A stretch of DNA of 64,000 nucleotides from Batkoa obscura (lineage: Eukaryota; Entomophthoromycota; Entomophthoromycetes; Entomophthorales; Batkoaceae). Where the stretch lies: positions 868,001 to 932,000 of the forward strand of contig JASVEC010000007.1 in NCBI GenBank assembly GCA_030770535.1, written 5' to 3'. Of the stretch, positions 47,675 to 57,206 are shown one piece after another; within the stretch, counting starts at the first letter, position 1; each line of letters opens with the position of its first letter. The notes beneath the pieces were generated by a model. It was not told the origin of the DNA. It saw only the letters and a list, made by a program, of their open reading frames with translations, and did not search any database. A program made the translations under genes and the position numbers.

Positions 47675-49741
47675 GTTATATTACCTAAAGCAATACCCCC
47701 ATGAGGAGGACAACCACTCTTTAAAGCATTAATTAAATGATCAAATTCTAAAATATTTTGATCTTCCATCTAATAATTATAAAATAAAATAAATTAAAAC
47801 TTAATAAATAAAATAAATTCTAATACCTTCATAACCTGTTTCAACAAAAAAGCTTGAACCTCTGGATCATGAATACGAATAGAACCTCCTCCAATTTCAA
47901 TTCCATTAATAACTAAATCATAATGTTGAGCTCTCACCAATTCTGGGTTTTCAAATAATAAATGAAAATCTTCTTTAACAGGTGCAGTAAAAGGATGATG
48001 AACTGGTGAAAAATGAGTAATTTGACCATTTTCATTAACTTCTTTTTGTAATAATGGAAATTGATTAATCCATAATAATTCAAATTGATTTGCATTGAAT
48101 TTTAAGACATTATGATCTATTAATAATTGAATATAAGCCAATCTTAATTTACCTAATTTACTAAATCCCCCTTGATACTTTTCGTTTCGAAATTCAATAC
48201 ATACTATATCTCCAATACTTAATTGATTTTGTATACTCTCTATTTTTTCTATAATATGTTTTTTTTCAATTCCATTTTCCATGAGATAAGGTAATTCCAA
48301 TTTCTCTATTTGGTTTATAATCGAATTTTCTTTTTTAACTTTTAAAAAATAAACTTGAGTTTTAGATATTGTATCTACTTGTTGGATATCATTTTTAAAT
48401 TGATTTACTATTTTATTATTGAATAATTTTTTATCTTTATCTTCTTTTAGTATCAATACATTACAAAAAAATTCCTTTTTCTTTAATAAATTTTGTATCT
48501 TAAATTCATATCTTCTATCTGGTTTATCCGAACCATAGTATAACATTGCATTATAATAACTCATAACTTCAATTTCTTGTTTAATTTCCACATTCAATAT
48601 TTGTTGGAACAACTTCTTGATCATTTGATTAATCAATTTCATAATTTCCTTTTGGGTAGCATAAGCGAGTTCCAAATCAATTTGAGTAAATTCTGGTTGT
48701 CTATCGGCTCTTAAATCTTCATCTCTAAAACATTTAGCTATTTGAAAATATTTATCTACTCCACTAGCAATGAGTAATTGTTTATATTGTTGTGGTGACT
48801 GTGGTAATGAATAATAATAACTTTTTCTTCTTGTTGGGATGAGAAATTCTTTCGCCCCTTCAACCGTAGGTTTAAATAATAATGGGGTTTCAACTTCGGT
48901 AAATCCATTCGAAAGTAAGTGACTACGGATTAAATGACTACATTGGGATCGAAGTTGTAGGTTTTTTAATAAACTGGGACGACGTAAATCTAAATAACGA
49001 TATTTGAGGCGAACTTCTTCATTTGGCTAATATTTAAAGTAACAAAAAAAAAAGAATTAAGTTATTAAATACTTATTAAAAGAAATACAATAAAAATTTA
49101 CCATTTCTTTTTCAAAACTTGGAAGGAAAGGTAAATTCTTAGCTAAATTTAAACATTTTAAATCCAAGATTTTAATCTCAAGTCCCTTTTCTCCAGATTT
49201 ATTATTGGGCTTTTTAACTACCTTACCAACCACTGTAATCACGCTTTCGATACTTAATTTTTCAATTTCTTTTAATACACTATCTTGTGATTCATTTTGA
49301 AATATTAATGGTATACTACCACTTTCATCACGTAAAGTTAGGAATTGTAGACTCTCATGAGATTTTCTAACCAATCGAAAATAGAAAATGGATTAGTTTA
49401 TACAATCAATATCTTTTTTTAAAATTAATAATAATAGAAATAATGTTAATTCAATAACTTACCTTTTATTTTGAACCCAACCATTTAATATGATTTCTTT
49501 ATCTAGCATGGTTTCATCCACTTTGTTACATAATACACTTCTTTTACTATACAAATCTAAATGGTAAATATTATATTATATTAGTCAAATGTTTTCTTTT
49601 GATTATATTATAGTTCAATTAAGTATTACCTACAGCTTCACAACTGGTTAAATAAGGTAAAAAGTCGCTCATTTTTTTGGTTGTATAATGTTGCGTTGTT
49701 AATTTGGGTTTGATATTTTGGAATAATATTGATAACCGCAT
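47493..49741 (-). CDS. MSD1: mitochondrial aspartyl-tRNA synthetase (bacterial-type class II)
   Basis: Charges mitochondrial tRNA-Asp with aspartate. Six exons: 49741-49630, 49556-49463, 49366-49102, 49026-47827, 47769-47685, 47620-47493; phases close to 627 residues. The N-terminus MRLSILFQNIKPKLTTQHYT is basic with no acidic residue, as in a mitochondrial presequence. OB-fold anticodon domain: LNGWVQNKRKSHESLQFLTL. Class II motif 1 region: RYLDLRRPSLLKNLQLRSQC; motif 2: KCFRDEDLRADRQPEFTQID; bacterial-type insertion domain between; HHPFTAPVKED; YDLVINGIEIGGGSIRIHD; motif 3 split by the last intron: GGIALGFDRLLTI (Phe where Leu is more common). The last intron carries the ATT microsatellite at 47642-47675. 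Confidence 0.94.
47642..47675. repeat. ATT microsatellite inside the last MSD1 intron
   Basis: About eleven ATT units in the intron 47621-47684, making up more than half of it. Confidence 0.85.
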
Positions 49742-50018
49742 CCTTCTCTTATGTCTTTTTATTTTTAAATTATGGATGTTGATTTTATTGCTATTTAAAA
49801 ATATTTCAAAATATTAATTTTGAATATTTTTTAAAAATCGAATTCTATATTTTGCAATTCAAAGTCAACCAATCAATTTGGAATGATTTGAAAGTTAGGA
49901 AATATCAATAAAAAAAGAGTTAATATTGTGATTACTTTAATTCTATTAAAGTTTCTTAATTTAATAATATTTAAAAAGGACTCGAATAAAATAGTTGTCA
50001 TCTAAGTTTAAATATTAA

Positions 50019-50448
50019 AATTGAATAAGATTTAATAAAACTTGAATACATTTTGGAACCTGATATAAATAAGACCAGCATCAATGTTATTATTAGCTTT
50101 GATGATATCTATACTAAATATGAATATAGAATATAATAAATTAATCCATTTTATACACTTACAAAATATATACAAAACTCAATCTCCTCCTTTGAAATTT
50201 CTCTTTTATTGAATTTAATTTAATTATTTAATTTTAGAAACGAATCCTACTTTTAAACCTTATTAATTGATATAATTTACTTAACTTAATCTAAAGTATA
50301 CTTTTTATCTCACGATTATTTATGAAGACTTTAAAACTTAACACTACCCTTGGTCAATTTATTAAGCTTACCTTGGCTTAATTTTATGTCAACTTATCAA
50401 TTGAAACATCACTGAACTCAAAAACTTCAAAGTGTTTCAACTTATATA
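50019..50448 (+). repeat. dispersed repeat C, copy 2 (about 0.43 kb)
   Basis: Homologous to 44517-44938 in the same orientation; see that entry for the shared blocks. Its 3' end coincides with the start of a MITE, so that MITE may have inserted at or near the repeat boundary. Confidence 0.55.
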
Positions 50449-50450
50449 TA

Positions 50451-50552
50451 TAAGGGTGTTTTTTTGGCTTCATCACTTTTTCTATCTTTTAAGCGTTATT
50501 TGAGTGGAAAGATTGTTAGTAAAATCCTTAAACAAAAAAACACATCCCCATA
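50451..50552 (-). mobile_element. MITE family A, copy 13
   Basis: TAAGGGTGTTTTTTTGGCTT at the left, core TTAAGCGTTATTTGAGTGGA, GATTGTTAGTAAAATCCTTA, ending ACACATCCCCATA. It shares the AAAATCCTTAAACAAAAAAA variant with the copy at 52278-52382. Confidence 0.88.
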
Positions 50553-50772
50553 TGGCACTATCCTATTTTAAGCTATATAATAAATAATGTGAGCTATTCT
50601 ATTAAAATAATACTTCTATATTAATTTATTTAATATATACTATTAACATTAACAAATACAATCAAAAAATATTAAATATAAACAAAAATTAATTATAAAT
50701 ATATCTTTATTATCAAATACACAATATTTAGAAAAAGTAATAATTAAATTATTAAATGCTAATTAAGAAAGC

Positions 50773-51429
50773 TTATTGAATATCAATTCGAATCTTCTTA
50801 TTTTTCTTTGTAGTTGATTTAGGTAATATCAAGGACAATACACCATCCATCAACTCCGCCTTAATTTCCTTTTCAATGATTTCCTTTTCAATTTTAAATG
50901 ATCTATTAAAATCTTTTTTCGATTTTCTTTCCATTAACAACTCCGTACCTTCACTACTTGTACTAGTACCACTGACCGAAGTCAAGTCACTACTACTACT
51001 ATTATCCTCTTCCAAATCATCTTCTACTGTAACTACATGTTCACTCTTTTTTGGTCTATAAATATAAGTACCTTTTATTATCAATTGATTCTCTTCATTA
51101 TCATAATCTATACTAATATCTTGTTTTTTGAAACCAGGTAATTCTAGTTCTATTTGATAGTATGGTGAGTATTCGATGATATCTGCTTTGGGCCATAAAC
51201 AGTTTTCAATTTTTGTTGGTTGAAGTTCCGGACTAGAGTTGTTGGGTTTAGTTGAATTGTTTTTAATTTTATTAATATTGATCGATGGACAAGTAGAGTG
51301 AAAAAGTTTTCTCTTCTGTACTCTTTCCGGTTTCTTAGTCCTTTTATTTTGATATCTCTTTAAAGGTTTTGAATTCTTCGATTCATTATAAAGTAAAAAG
51401 GGTGTAAGATCATTAAGTGTTAAATACAT
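50773..51429 (-). CDS. small heat-shock protein (Hsp20/alpha-crystallin) with an acidic insertion
   Basis: ATP-independent holdase chaperone. Single exon, 218 residues. The alpha-crystallin domain starts near residue 79 (WPKADIIEYSPYYQIELELP, GFKKQDISIDYDNE, NQLIIKGTY) and ends with AELMDGVLSLILPKS (about 191-205). Between the strand NQLIIKGTYIYRP and the next, KDFNRSFKIEKEI, lies an insertion of about 45 residues (about 126-170) rich in Ser, Asp, Glu and Thr. The usual loop there is only some 10-15 residues. Similar acidic insertions occur in yeast Hsp26-like and filamentous-fungal Hsp30 proteins. The N-terminal arm is basic (KRYQNKRTKKPERVQKRK). Confidence 0.92.
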   Translation of the reverse strand: MYLTLNDLTPFLLYNESKNSKPLKRYQNKRTKKPERVQKRKLFHSTCPSININKIKNNSTKPNNSSPELQPTKIENCLWPKADIIEYSPYYQIELELPGFKKQDISIDYDNEENQLIIKGTYIYRPKKSEHVVTVEDDLEEDNSSSSDLTSVSGTSTSSEGTELLMERKSKKDFNRSFKIEKEIIEKEIKAELMDGVLSLILPKSTTKKNKKIRIDIQ

Positions 51430-51821
51430 ATTATTTTGTTTTCTTTTGTTAAATTATTATTCTGTACTTTTTATTCATTTACACTTTTTTCTTTTCTTTT
51501 TATAGCATTTTTAGGAATAGCTTAATAATCAAAAGATTATTCTACCAAGTTAATTTCAAATAGATGAATTACTAGAAGTTTCTAAAATGATGATGAATTA
51601 ATTGATACAAATGGGCTATTTTTTCCATTTTTAGACCAATTGAAAAGGATTTTTAAGTTGAATAATTGGAATATTTGAAATTCAACTTTTAAATAAGATT
51701 GTAGCTTTCAATCATAGCAACTTTGGAAACAAATTCAAGTTATGAATGATATTGAATTTTATAACATAGGAAACTTCATTTTCTGTTTTGGTAGTTAGAT
51801 AGTAATTTTTTAACTATACAC

Positions 51822-51867
51822 TCTATAAAAAAAAGGGTTAGTATGGTGAAAAAAAAACATTCCCATA
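51822..51867 (+). mobile_element. MITE family A, right-end fragment
   Basis: Only the right part is recognisable: a TATGGTGAAAAAAAAACATT block followed by CCCATA. Confidence 0.5.
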
Positions 51868-52253
51868 TACTAGTGGATTATTTGATTATTTGGTTCGATT
51901 TTTTATTAATGTCTAAGCTATGAACCTTCAACATATCTGATCTATACTTGCTTTAAAATCAATCTAGAAATTGTAATAGTACAATTACCAGTTGATTACA
52001 ATTAAGCAATAATTTAATGAACTTTCAGAAAATAAATATTGAGTAGAACATGAACTCTGTAATTTATTAATAAAACTAAAGAATAGTTGAAGTGAGTTCT
52101 ATATTAACATCGCAGATGAAATTCAATGCTTCATTTGTGTTAATAACCAATTTGTTGCCAAGGTTTAACTAAGCTATACAAATTGATAAAAGAACCTAAT
52201 AAGTGTTAGTAGGAAGTGATTTCAGATTTTAAGCTTAATAACAAATTTACATT

Positions 52254-52279
52254 CTTAAACGAAAAAATACATCCCCATA
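52254..52279 (-). mobile_element. MITE family A, end fragment abutting a full copy
   Basis: Reads TCTTAAACGAAAAAATACAT then CCCCATA, which matches the CTTAAACAAAAAAATACATCCCCATA end of the family in pieces. It shares its terminal TA with the full copy that follows. Confidence 0.7.
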
Positions 52280-52382
52280 TGGGGTGTTTTTTTTTGTTTC
52301 GTTATTTTTTCTATTTTTTTAAGCGTTATTTGAGTGGAAAGATTGTTAGTAAAATCCTTAAACAAAAAAATACATCCCCATA
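52278..52382 (-). mobile_element. MITE family A, copy 14 (full length)
   Basis: TATGGGGTGTTTTTTTTTG at the left, core TTAAGCGTTATTTGAGTGGA, GATTGTTAGTAAAATCCTTA, then AAATACATCCCCATA. 105 bp. Joined tip to tip with the fragment 52254-52279, giving CCCCATATGGGG at the junction. Confidence 0.9.
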
Positions 52383-53129
52383 TTGTGTTTAAGAAGATTG
52401 GTTCTTGTTTAATATATTTTTATCTATTTAAAAAGTAAATCAAATTGAAGTATAACTTGAAGTAGATTATTTTATAAAAATGAGGAGTTAAATGTCCAAA
52501 AGTATTTATAAGGAGTTGAAATTCTGTTATTAAGTGGAACTTTGGGATTCAAAACATTTCTATAAGTTCTTGGAATTTTATCAATCCAGAACATTACAAC
52601 AATGAAAATCACTCTTTTATTTTATATATAAATGTTGATGATGTGACGTATTAACTTGACAAAGATAAATAGAAACAGTTATAAAAATAGAATAGCAAGC
52701 TATTAACTACAATGTAATTAATACCAAAAGGTTTGAAATGAAGTTAGCCTTGATAATTCCATTGGAATACTTTTTAAAAAAAAAGTTCTTATATCTTAAT
52801 ATTCTTAAAACCAAGCACAAAACAAGCTTTATATTGATTAATATATAAATCCAGTATGAAATAAATCCGATTTTAAATCAAATCAAATTGAACTCCAAAT
52901 AATTAAAGTTCTAACTATTGTTCATATCTTCTTATTAATTCAACTACTTTATCACTTTCAATTTAACAAAATTAATAGCTTTCAACATATATAGAAATTG
53001 AAGTTCATAACCCAATATTTAATTAATTACTAAATTGTTTCTATAATCGAGTATAAAAGGTCATTGTAAAGCTCCTAACAATAAGTAAACAAAATTAACT
53101 ATTTCAATAACTAACATATAACCGCCCTA

Positions 53130-53780
53130 ATGACCCGTCGTCAACGTAAAATAATCGATCCACAGGATAAAAAATCAATCCTTGAATTACGAAAACTTGG
53201 TTTATCCCATCAAAAAATAGCTACTCAATTTGATATTAGTCGAAGTAGCGTAACTAGGATCTTACTTAATAAGGAAAAGTATACACTATCTAGCTTTGAA
53301 AAAAGGCAAGAATATCCATTATCTAGTCCTATAAATTCGGAAGAAATACAACATGAATATGCTACTATTGAAATCGAAATTATAAAATGGTGTAAGGAAG
53401 AAATGAATCATAATGAAAGTACATTAAAAATTCGAGCCAATATCGATAAAAGTGATATTATCTATAAAGCTATCGAGTTGGCATATAAATTTAGAGTTTA
53501 TAGTTTAACTGCAGTTATGAGTTGGTATCATAGATTTGAAAATAAATACAGATTGGAATTTCAAATATCAAGTCCTAAAATTAACAACCCTGTAAGTCCT
53601 GTTACCGTTAAAAGTAATGTACCAAAAGAGATGTATTTATTTACTTATAATCAAATGAATACTTTGAATAGTAATGTGTGTTTTGATACAAGTTATTATC
53701 CGCCTACAAATCAGTTGAACTCAACTATTGAATTTCCTTTCTTTACTAATAGTTTAAATTTGGATCCTTTATTGTTTTGA
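53130..53780 (+). CDS. CENP-B/pogo-type helix-turn-helix protein without a transposase domain
   Basis: Probable DNA-binding protein, 216 residues, single exon. Residues about 10-48 form a Psq/CENP-B-N or Tc1-type HTH: IDPQDKKSILELRKLGLSHQ then KIATQFDISRSSVTRIL. Residues about 85-150 fit a second HTH_CENPB-like domain: EIEIIKWCKEEMNHNES, IDKSDIIYKAIELAYKF, SLTAVMSWYHRFENKYRLEF (W-x-x-RF is typical of the end of this domain). No DDE catalytic domain follows: after it come about 60 polar residues and a stop. The ORF is intact and no TIRs were seen, so it is either a domesticated host protein or the 5' part of a lost transposon. Confidence 0.8.
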   Translation: MTRRQRKIIDPQDKKSILELRKLGLSHQKIATQFDISRSSVTRILLNKEKYTLSSFEKRQEYPLSSPINSEEIQHEYATIEIEIIKWCKEEMNHNESTLKIRANIDKSDIIYKAIELAYKFRVYSLTAVMSWYHRFENKYRLEFQISSPKINNPVSPVTVKSNVPKEMYLFTYNQMNTLNSNVCFDTSYYPPTNQLNSTIEFPFFTNSLNLDPLLF

Positions 53781-55595
53781 GTTTTTTTAGTCCAATATAT
53801 TAATATATCGCAAAATCGATTGCTATATTTTTGAATATTTCTAGTTGAATGTTATTATCATTGCTATTACTATTCATTTTGTTAATAAAATGCATTAGCA
53901 AATTTACAAACTATATATCACCATCATCTGTAATTTTTACTATTCTATTTATTTATTATAATGCTTTAATAGAAACCTCATTTAACAACTCATTTTTATA
54001 AATTTTTAAAAGGTAGCTCCACTAAGTAGGCTGTCATTTTTATAAATTTTATAAAGAATACTAGACTTCTAAGTAGTTTGTTAAAATAATCAGCAATGAA
54101 AATTTAAATCAGAAGATATATCTCCCAAGGAAACTGACTTATTAAAATAAAATCAAAGAACTTAATGAGTATCACTTACCTTGTTTGTTTACTAATAAAA
54201 ATTTCAACTAGATCTTTGCCTAAAAAGTGGACAACTGTTTTTTGTTAAATAAAATTTGCGATAAAAAACATATTGAATATTTACACAGAAAAGGTTTTAT
54301 TCATTGTTTGACTGTTAAAGGTTGAAATTCAAAGTGGTTTAATCAATTATAAATCTGCTTTTTCTATATTTTACATTTGTATTTTTATATACTTATGGAT
54401 TTATTTTTAATATAATAAAATATTATAGCTTTTAAAACTAACCCTTTGGGTACAGAGTTTTAAAAAAAACTTATGTTCAATTGAAGTATGATTTCCAATT
54501 GATTTTATACTAATCGGATCAAAAAAAATTCGAAAAACTTCGTACCCAAAGGGTTAATTTGATTTAAATTTATGTGAGCAATGCTCATTATTATTTCATT
54601 TTAATCTATAAAAATCTGGCGAGTACAGCTCTTCCACGGTACCCAAGTGGTTAAAATTGATTATAAAACTTGAATTTGAAGTTGAATTTTAATAAAATAC
54701 TTTTTCAAAAATTTTAAAAGAGTGCCAGACTCTCAAATCGTATATCAATCAATTTAATAGTGAATTAAGAAAGAGGAGATATTAGCCAATAAGTTACAGG
54801 ATTGCGACTATCTCTATTAGATATTAGCCTCGCTTTTGTTCAAGAAAAGTCATGTAGCTAGACTATTTTTTGTCTGATGAAGAGGAAAGTGCTGGTAAAT
54901 TTTTCAGTTCCATTATTATTCATTCCTCTTTATATACTTCAAGTTTAATTTTTTATTTTAGAAATTTACAATTATTAACTGTAGAGTTTATAGTAGAAAA
55001 GGTATTACTATTTATTTAAAAAGGTATTATTGTAAAATTATATTAAAATTTCAAATAGAATTATAAGCTTCTATTTTTTACAGAATAGTGGAGAAACCGA
55101 GGACATTTTGTGTGCATTCAATATAAGGTATGATTAACTTGTAAGTTTATAAGAATATGATTTATTTGAATGGACTGAACGCTTGTTTAATTCGTTTGTT
55201 TTATACTCAACCTCAATCCTTATAAGTACTTGATTTAACAATAAACTTACACCGTTATTCATTACAGATAATTAAAAGATAACAATAATCTATAGAACTG
55301 ATAGCTAAAAGATTCTAGACACAATTATTACTTCAATATAATAAAAATACGTATGTCTTTTTGTATAAGAATTTAGCCAAAAATTATAAAATCTATACTT
55401 GTATAAAGCGGAAAAAATGTTGAAAGAAAAGACATATCCATGCTATGTTTAAATAGTATAATAAATTTTGAAAAAACATATTAAAAGTTGTTACAAAAAA
55501 CAGTAATTGAACATATAAAAATTTTATTAAATTAAATTGTTTAAACATAAAGAACAAGGTTAGAAAATAGAACTGAATCAAATAAGGTGAATTCT
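53781..55595. other. intergenic with a distinct 118-bp inverted-repeat element
   Basis: The element at 54439-54556 is the only clear structure. Bases about 54600-54900 contain short tRNA-like phrases but no foldable tRNA. A very degenerate MITE-A-like stretch may lie at about 55350-55440. No gene recognised. Confidence 0.55.
54439..54556. mobile_element. 118-bp MITE, family D
   Basis: The terminal inverted repeats TAACCCTTTGGGTAC and GTACCCAAAGGGTTA match perfectly over 15 bases and imperfectly for about eight more (AGAGTTTT against AAAACTTC). No coding capacity. TA at both termini is compatible with a TA target duplication, as in Tc1/mariner-type MITEs. It is unrelated in sequence to family A. 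Confidence 0.75.
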
Positions 55596-57206
55596 TTAAA
55601 CTTGGATTTCCTTATCAGTTTGTTCCCTTAATGTTTTAGCAGCGTCCTCATCTTCCTTAGAAACAAACCAGTACTTAGACAAAATAATAAAAACAATTAA
55701 AAAGACGAAGGAGAGTGCAGTATAAATCCATTGTCTAGTTGGGCCATATAATTCACCAATACCGAATTCAAGGCCAAGGACAATGTAATTACCAAAAGCA
55801 GTGGTTAATAACCAAATGGAAGTAGCAGAGGCTTTCATTTGTTTACCTACTTGAGTATAAGCAAATTGTACACCAGTGGGTGACATCATGGCTTCTCCAA
55901 TTGATAATAAAAACCATTGAGGTAATTGCCAAGTACCGTTAAGACAATCTACACAAGAAACAGCCTTATTTCCAACAACTACTCTACTTCCAGCGTTATT
56001 TTCTACAACATATTCTAAGATAGTAGAGACAATAAAAGCTAAGATAACAAAAATATAACCCCAAACCATACGGGTAATAACTGGCATTTTAATTCCTCTC
56101 TTTTCTAAGAATGGGTATATAACATAAGATAATAATGGGACAATAATAATGATCAAAATGGAATTGATGTTTGAAGAAGCTTCGGTTGGGATATCAACAA
56201 AACCTAAGAACAAATGATTCATATGTTCATATTGATTTTGCCATTCAGTACCATTTTGATCGTATAATACCCAGAAGAAAATACATGGGATAAACATGAC
56301 AATTACTTTACCAAGTAATCTAGTTTCTTCAATAAATTCAACATCTACAAAATCACTTGCAAAATTTAACCAATGACCACGGCTTCTACGTTCTTCTTTT
56401 GATGCTTTAGAATAACCACGGAAAGCATGAATAGCAGTTCTTGCAGCTTTTAATGGTAAAAATTCACCTGAAGCAGGAGCAATTCTATAATATCTATAAC
56501 CAAAAATGAAAACCAACATGGAGATTAAAAACACAATTGTTGGAATACCAAAAGCAAGGAAGTAACAGCTGGAACCAAAACATTCGACCTTTTCCTTAAG
56601 GAAAGGAGTTAAGTATTGCGCAATTAAAGAACCAATGTTAATACTTAAATAGAATAAAGCAAAGAATTTATCCATTAATGTGGTTTGATGTGCTTTAAAT
56701 TGATCACCACCATGAGATGATACACATGGTTTGATACCTCCAGTTCCAATAGCAATCAATATCAAAGGTAATATACATGTCCAATAAGGATAATGAGTGT
56801 AATCAGCGACCAAATTATTAATAGAAAATAAGGCCAATAAGGCATTACCAATTAAATAAACGATAGAAAGGTAAACGATGGTATAGTATTTACCAAGGAA
56901 AGAGTCGGATAAAGCAGCACCAAATAAGGGGAATAAATAAACTAAGCCATTGAATAAATGGACTTGAGATTTAGCAAAGGAGGGAGTATAATCATATGCG
57001 GTTTGTAAGTATAGATTCAATAAATTTTTAATACCATAGTAGCAGAAACGTTCACCGAATTCATTTGGTAAGATAAAGTAAATAGCTTTAGGGAATTTAT
57101 CATCTTCGATATCTGAATCATTATCTAATCCAGCATTCAATGCTTTTTCAATTGCCACCAAATCTTTGGTGTTGTTAGTATTAGTATTGTTTTCGTTTTT
57201 CTCCAT
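55596..57206 (-). CDS. PTR2: PTR2-type proton-coupled oligopeptide transporter, third paralogue
   Basis: Same family as the two copies at 6.8 and 22.4 kb but older: single exon, 536 residues. The N-terminus is Asn/Thr-rich (MEKNENNTNTNNTKDLVAIE). Seen: FPKAIYFILPNEFGERFCYY with the ExxERF motif, GGIKPCVSSHGGDQF, FYLSINIGSLIAQYLTPFL, FFWVLYDQNGTEWQ, LSIGEAMMSPTGVQFAYTQ. The loop before TM10 reads NNAGSRVVVGNKAVSCVDCLNGT, closer to copy 2 (NAGSLIMDGNKVVSCDNC) than to copy 1, which is useful for rooting their differences. The gene stands alone, with no duplicated flanks seen. Confidence 0.95.
   Translation of the reverse strand: MEKNENNTNTNNTKDLVAIEKALNAGLDNDSDIEDDKFPKAIYFILPNEFGERFCYYGIKNLLNLYLQTAYDYTPSFAKSQVHLFNGLVYLFPLFGAALSDSFLGKYYTIVYLSIVYLIGNALLALFSINNLVADYTHYPYWTCILPLILIAIGTGGIKPCVSSHGGDQFKAHQTTLMDKFFALFYLSINIGSLIAQYLTPFLKEKVECFGSSCYFLAFGIPTIVFLISMLVFIFGYRYYRIAPASGEFLPLKAARTAIHAFRGYSKASKEERRSRGHWLNFASDFVDVEFIEETRLLGKVIVMFIPCIFFWVLYDQNGTEWQNQYEHMNHLFLGFVDIPTEASSNINSILIIIIVPLLSYVIYPFLEKRGIKMPVITRMVWGYIFVILAFIVSTILEYVVENNAGSRVVVGNKAVSCVDCLNGTWQLPQWFLLSIGEAMMSPTGVQFAYTQVGKQMKASATSIWLLTTAFGNYIVLGLEFGIGELYGPTRQWIYTALSFVFLIVFIILSKYWFVSKEDEDAAKTLREQTDKEIQV

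Larger units (their letters stand above)
49742..50772. other. intergenic: MSD1 promoter, dispersed repeat C and a MITE
   Basis: Bases 49742-50018 are plain AT-rich upstream sequence. They are followed by repeat C copy 2 (50019-50448), directly abutting MITE copy 13 (50451-50552), then the 3' flank of the heat-shock gene. No coding region. Confidence 0.65.
51430..53129. other. intergenic with MITE fragments and one full MITE
   Basis: Contains a truncated MITE tip (51822-51867), a second tip fragment (52254-52279) and a complete copy (52278-52382). The rest is AT-rich, and no gene is seen. Confidence 0.6.

Noticed and set aside
54630-54755. Possible tRNA gene or tRNA-derived SINE: A-box-like CCCAAGTGGTTAA and a later GTGCCAGACTCTCAAATC phrase.
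   Set aside because: The two phrases are separated by about 80 A/T-rich bases, there is no B box (GGTTCGANTCC), and acceptor and T arms cannot be paired. At best a relic.
55350-55440. Possible further MITE A copy (GTATAAGAATTTAGCC ... AAGCGGAAAAAATGTTG ... ACATATCC).
   Set aside because: Only short scattered matches; neither tip nor core hairpin is recognisable, so it was not counted.
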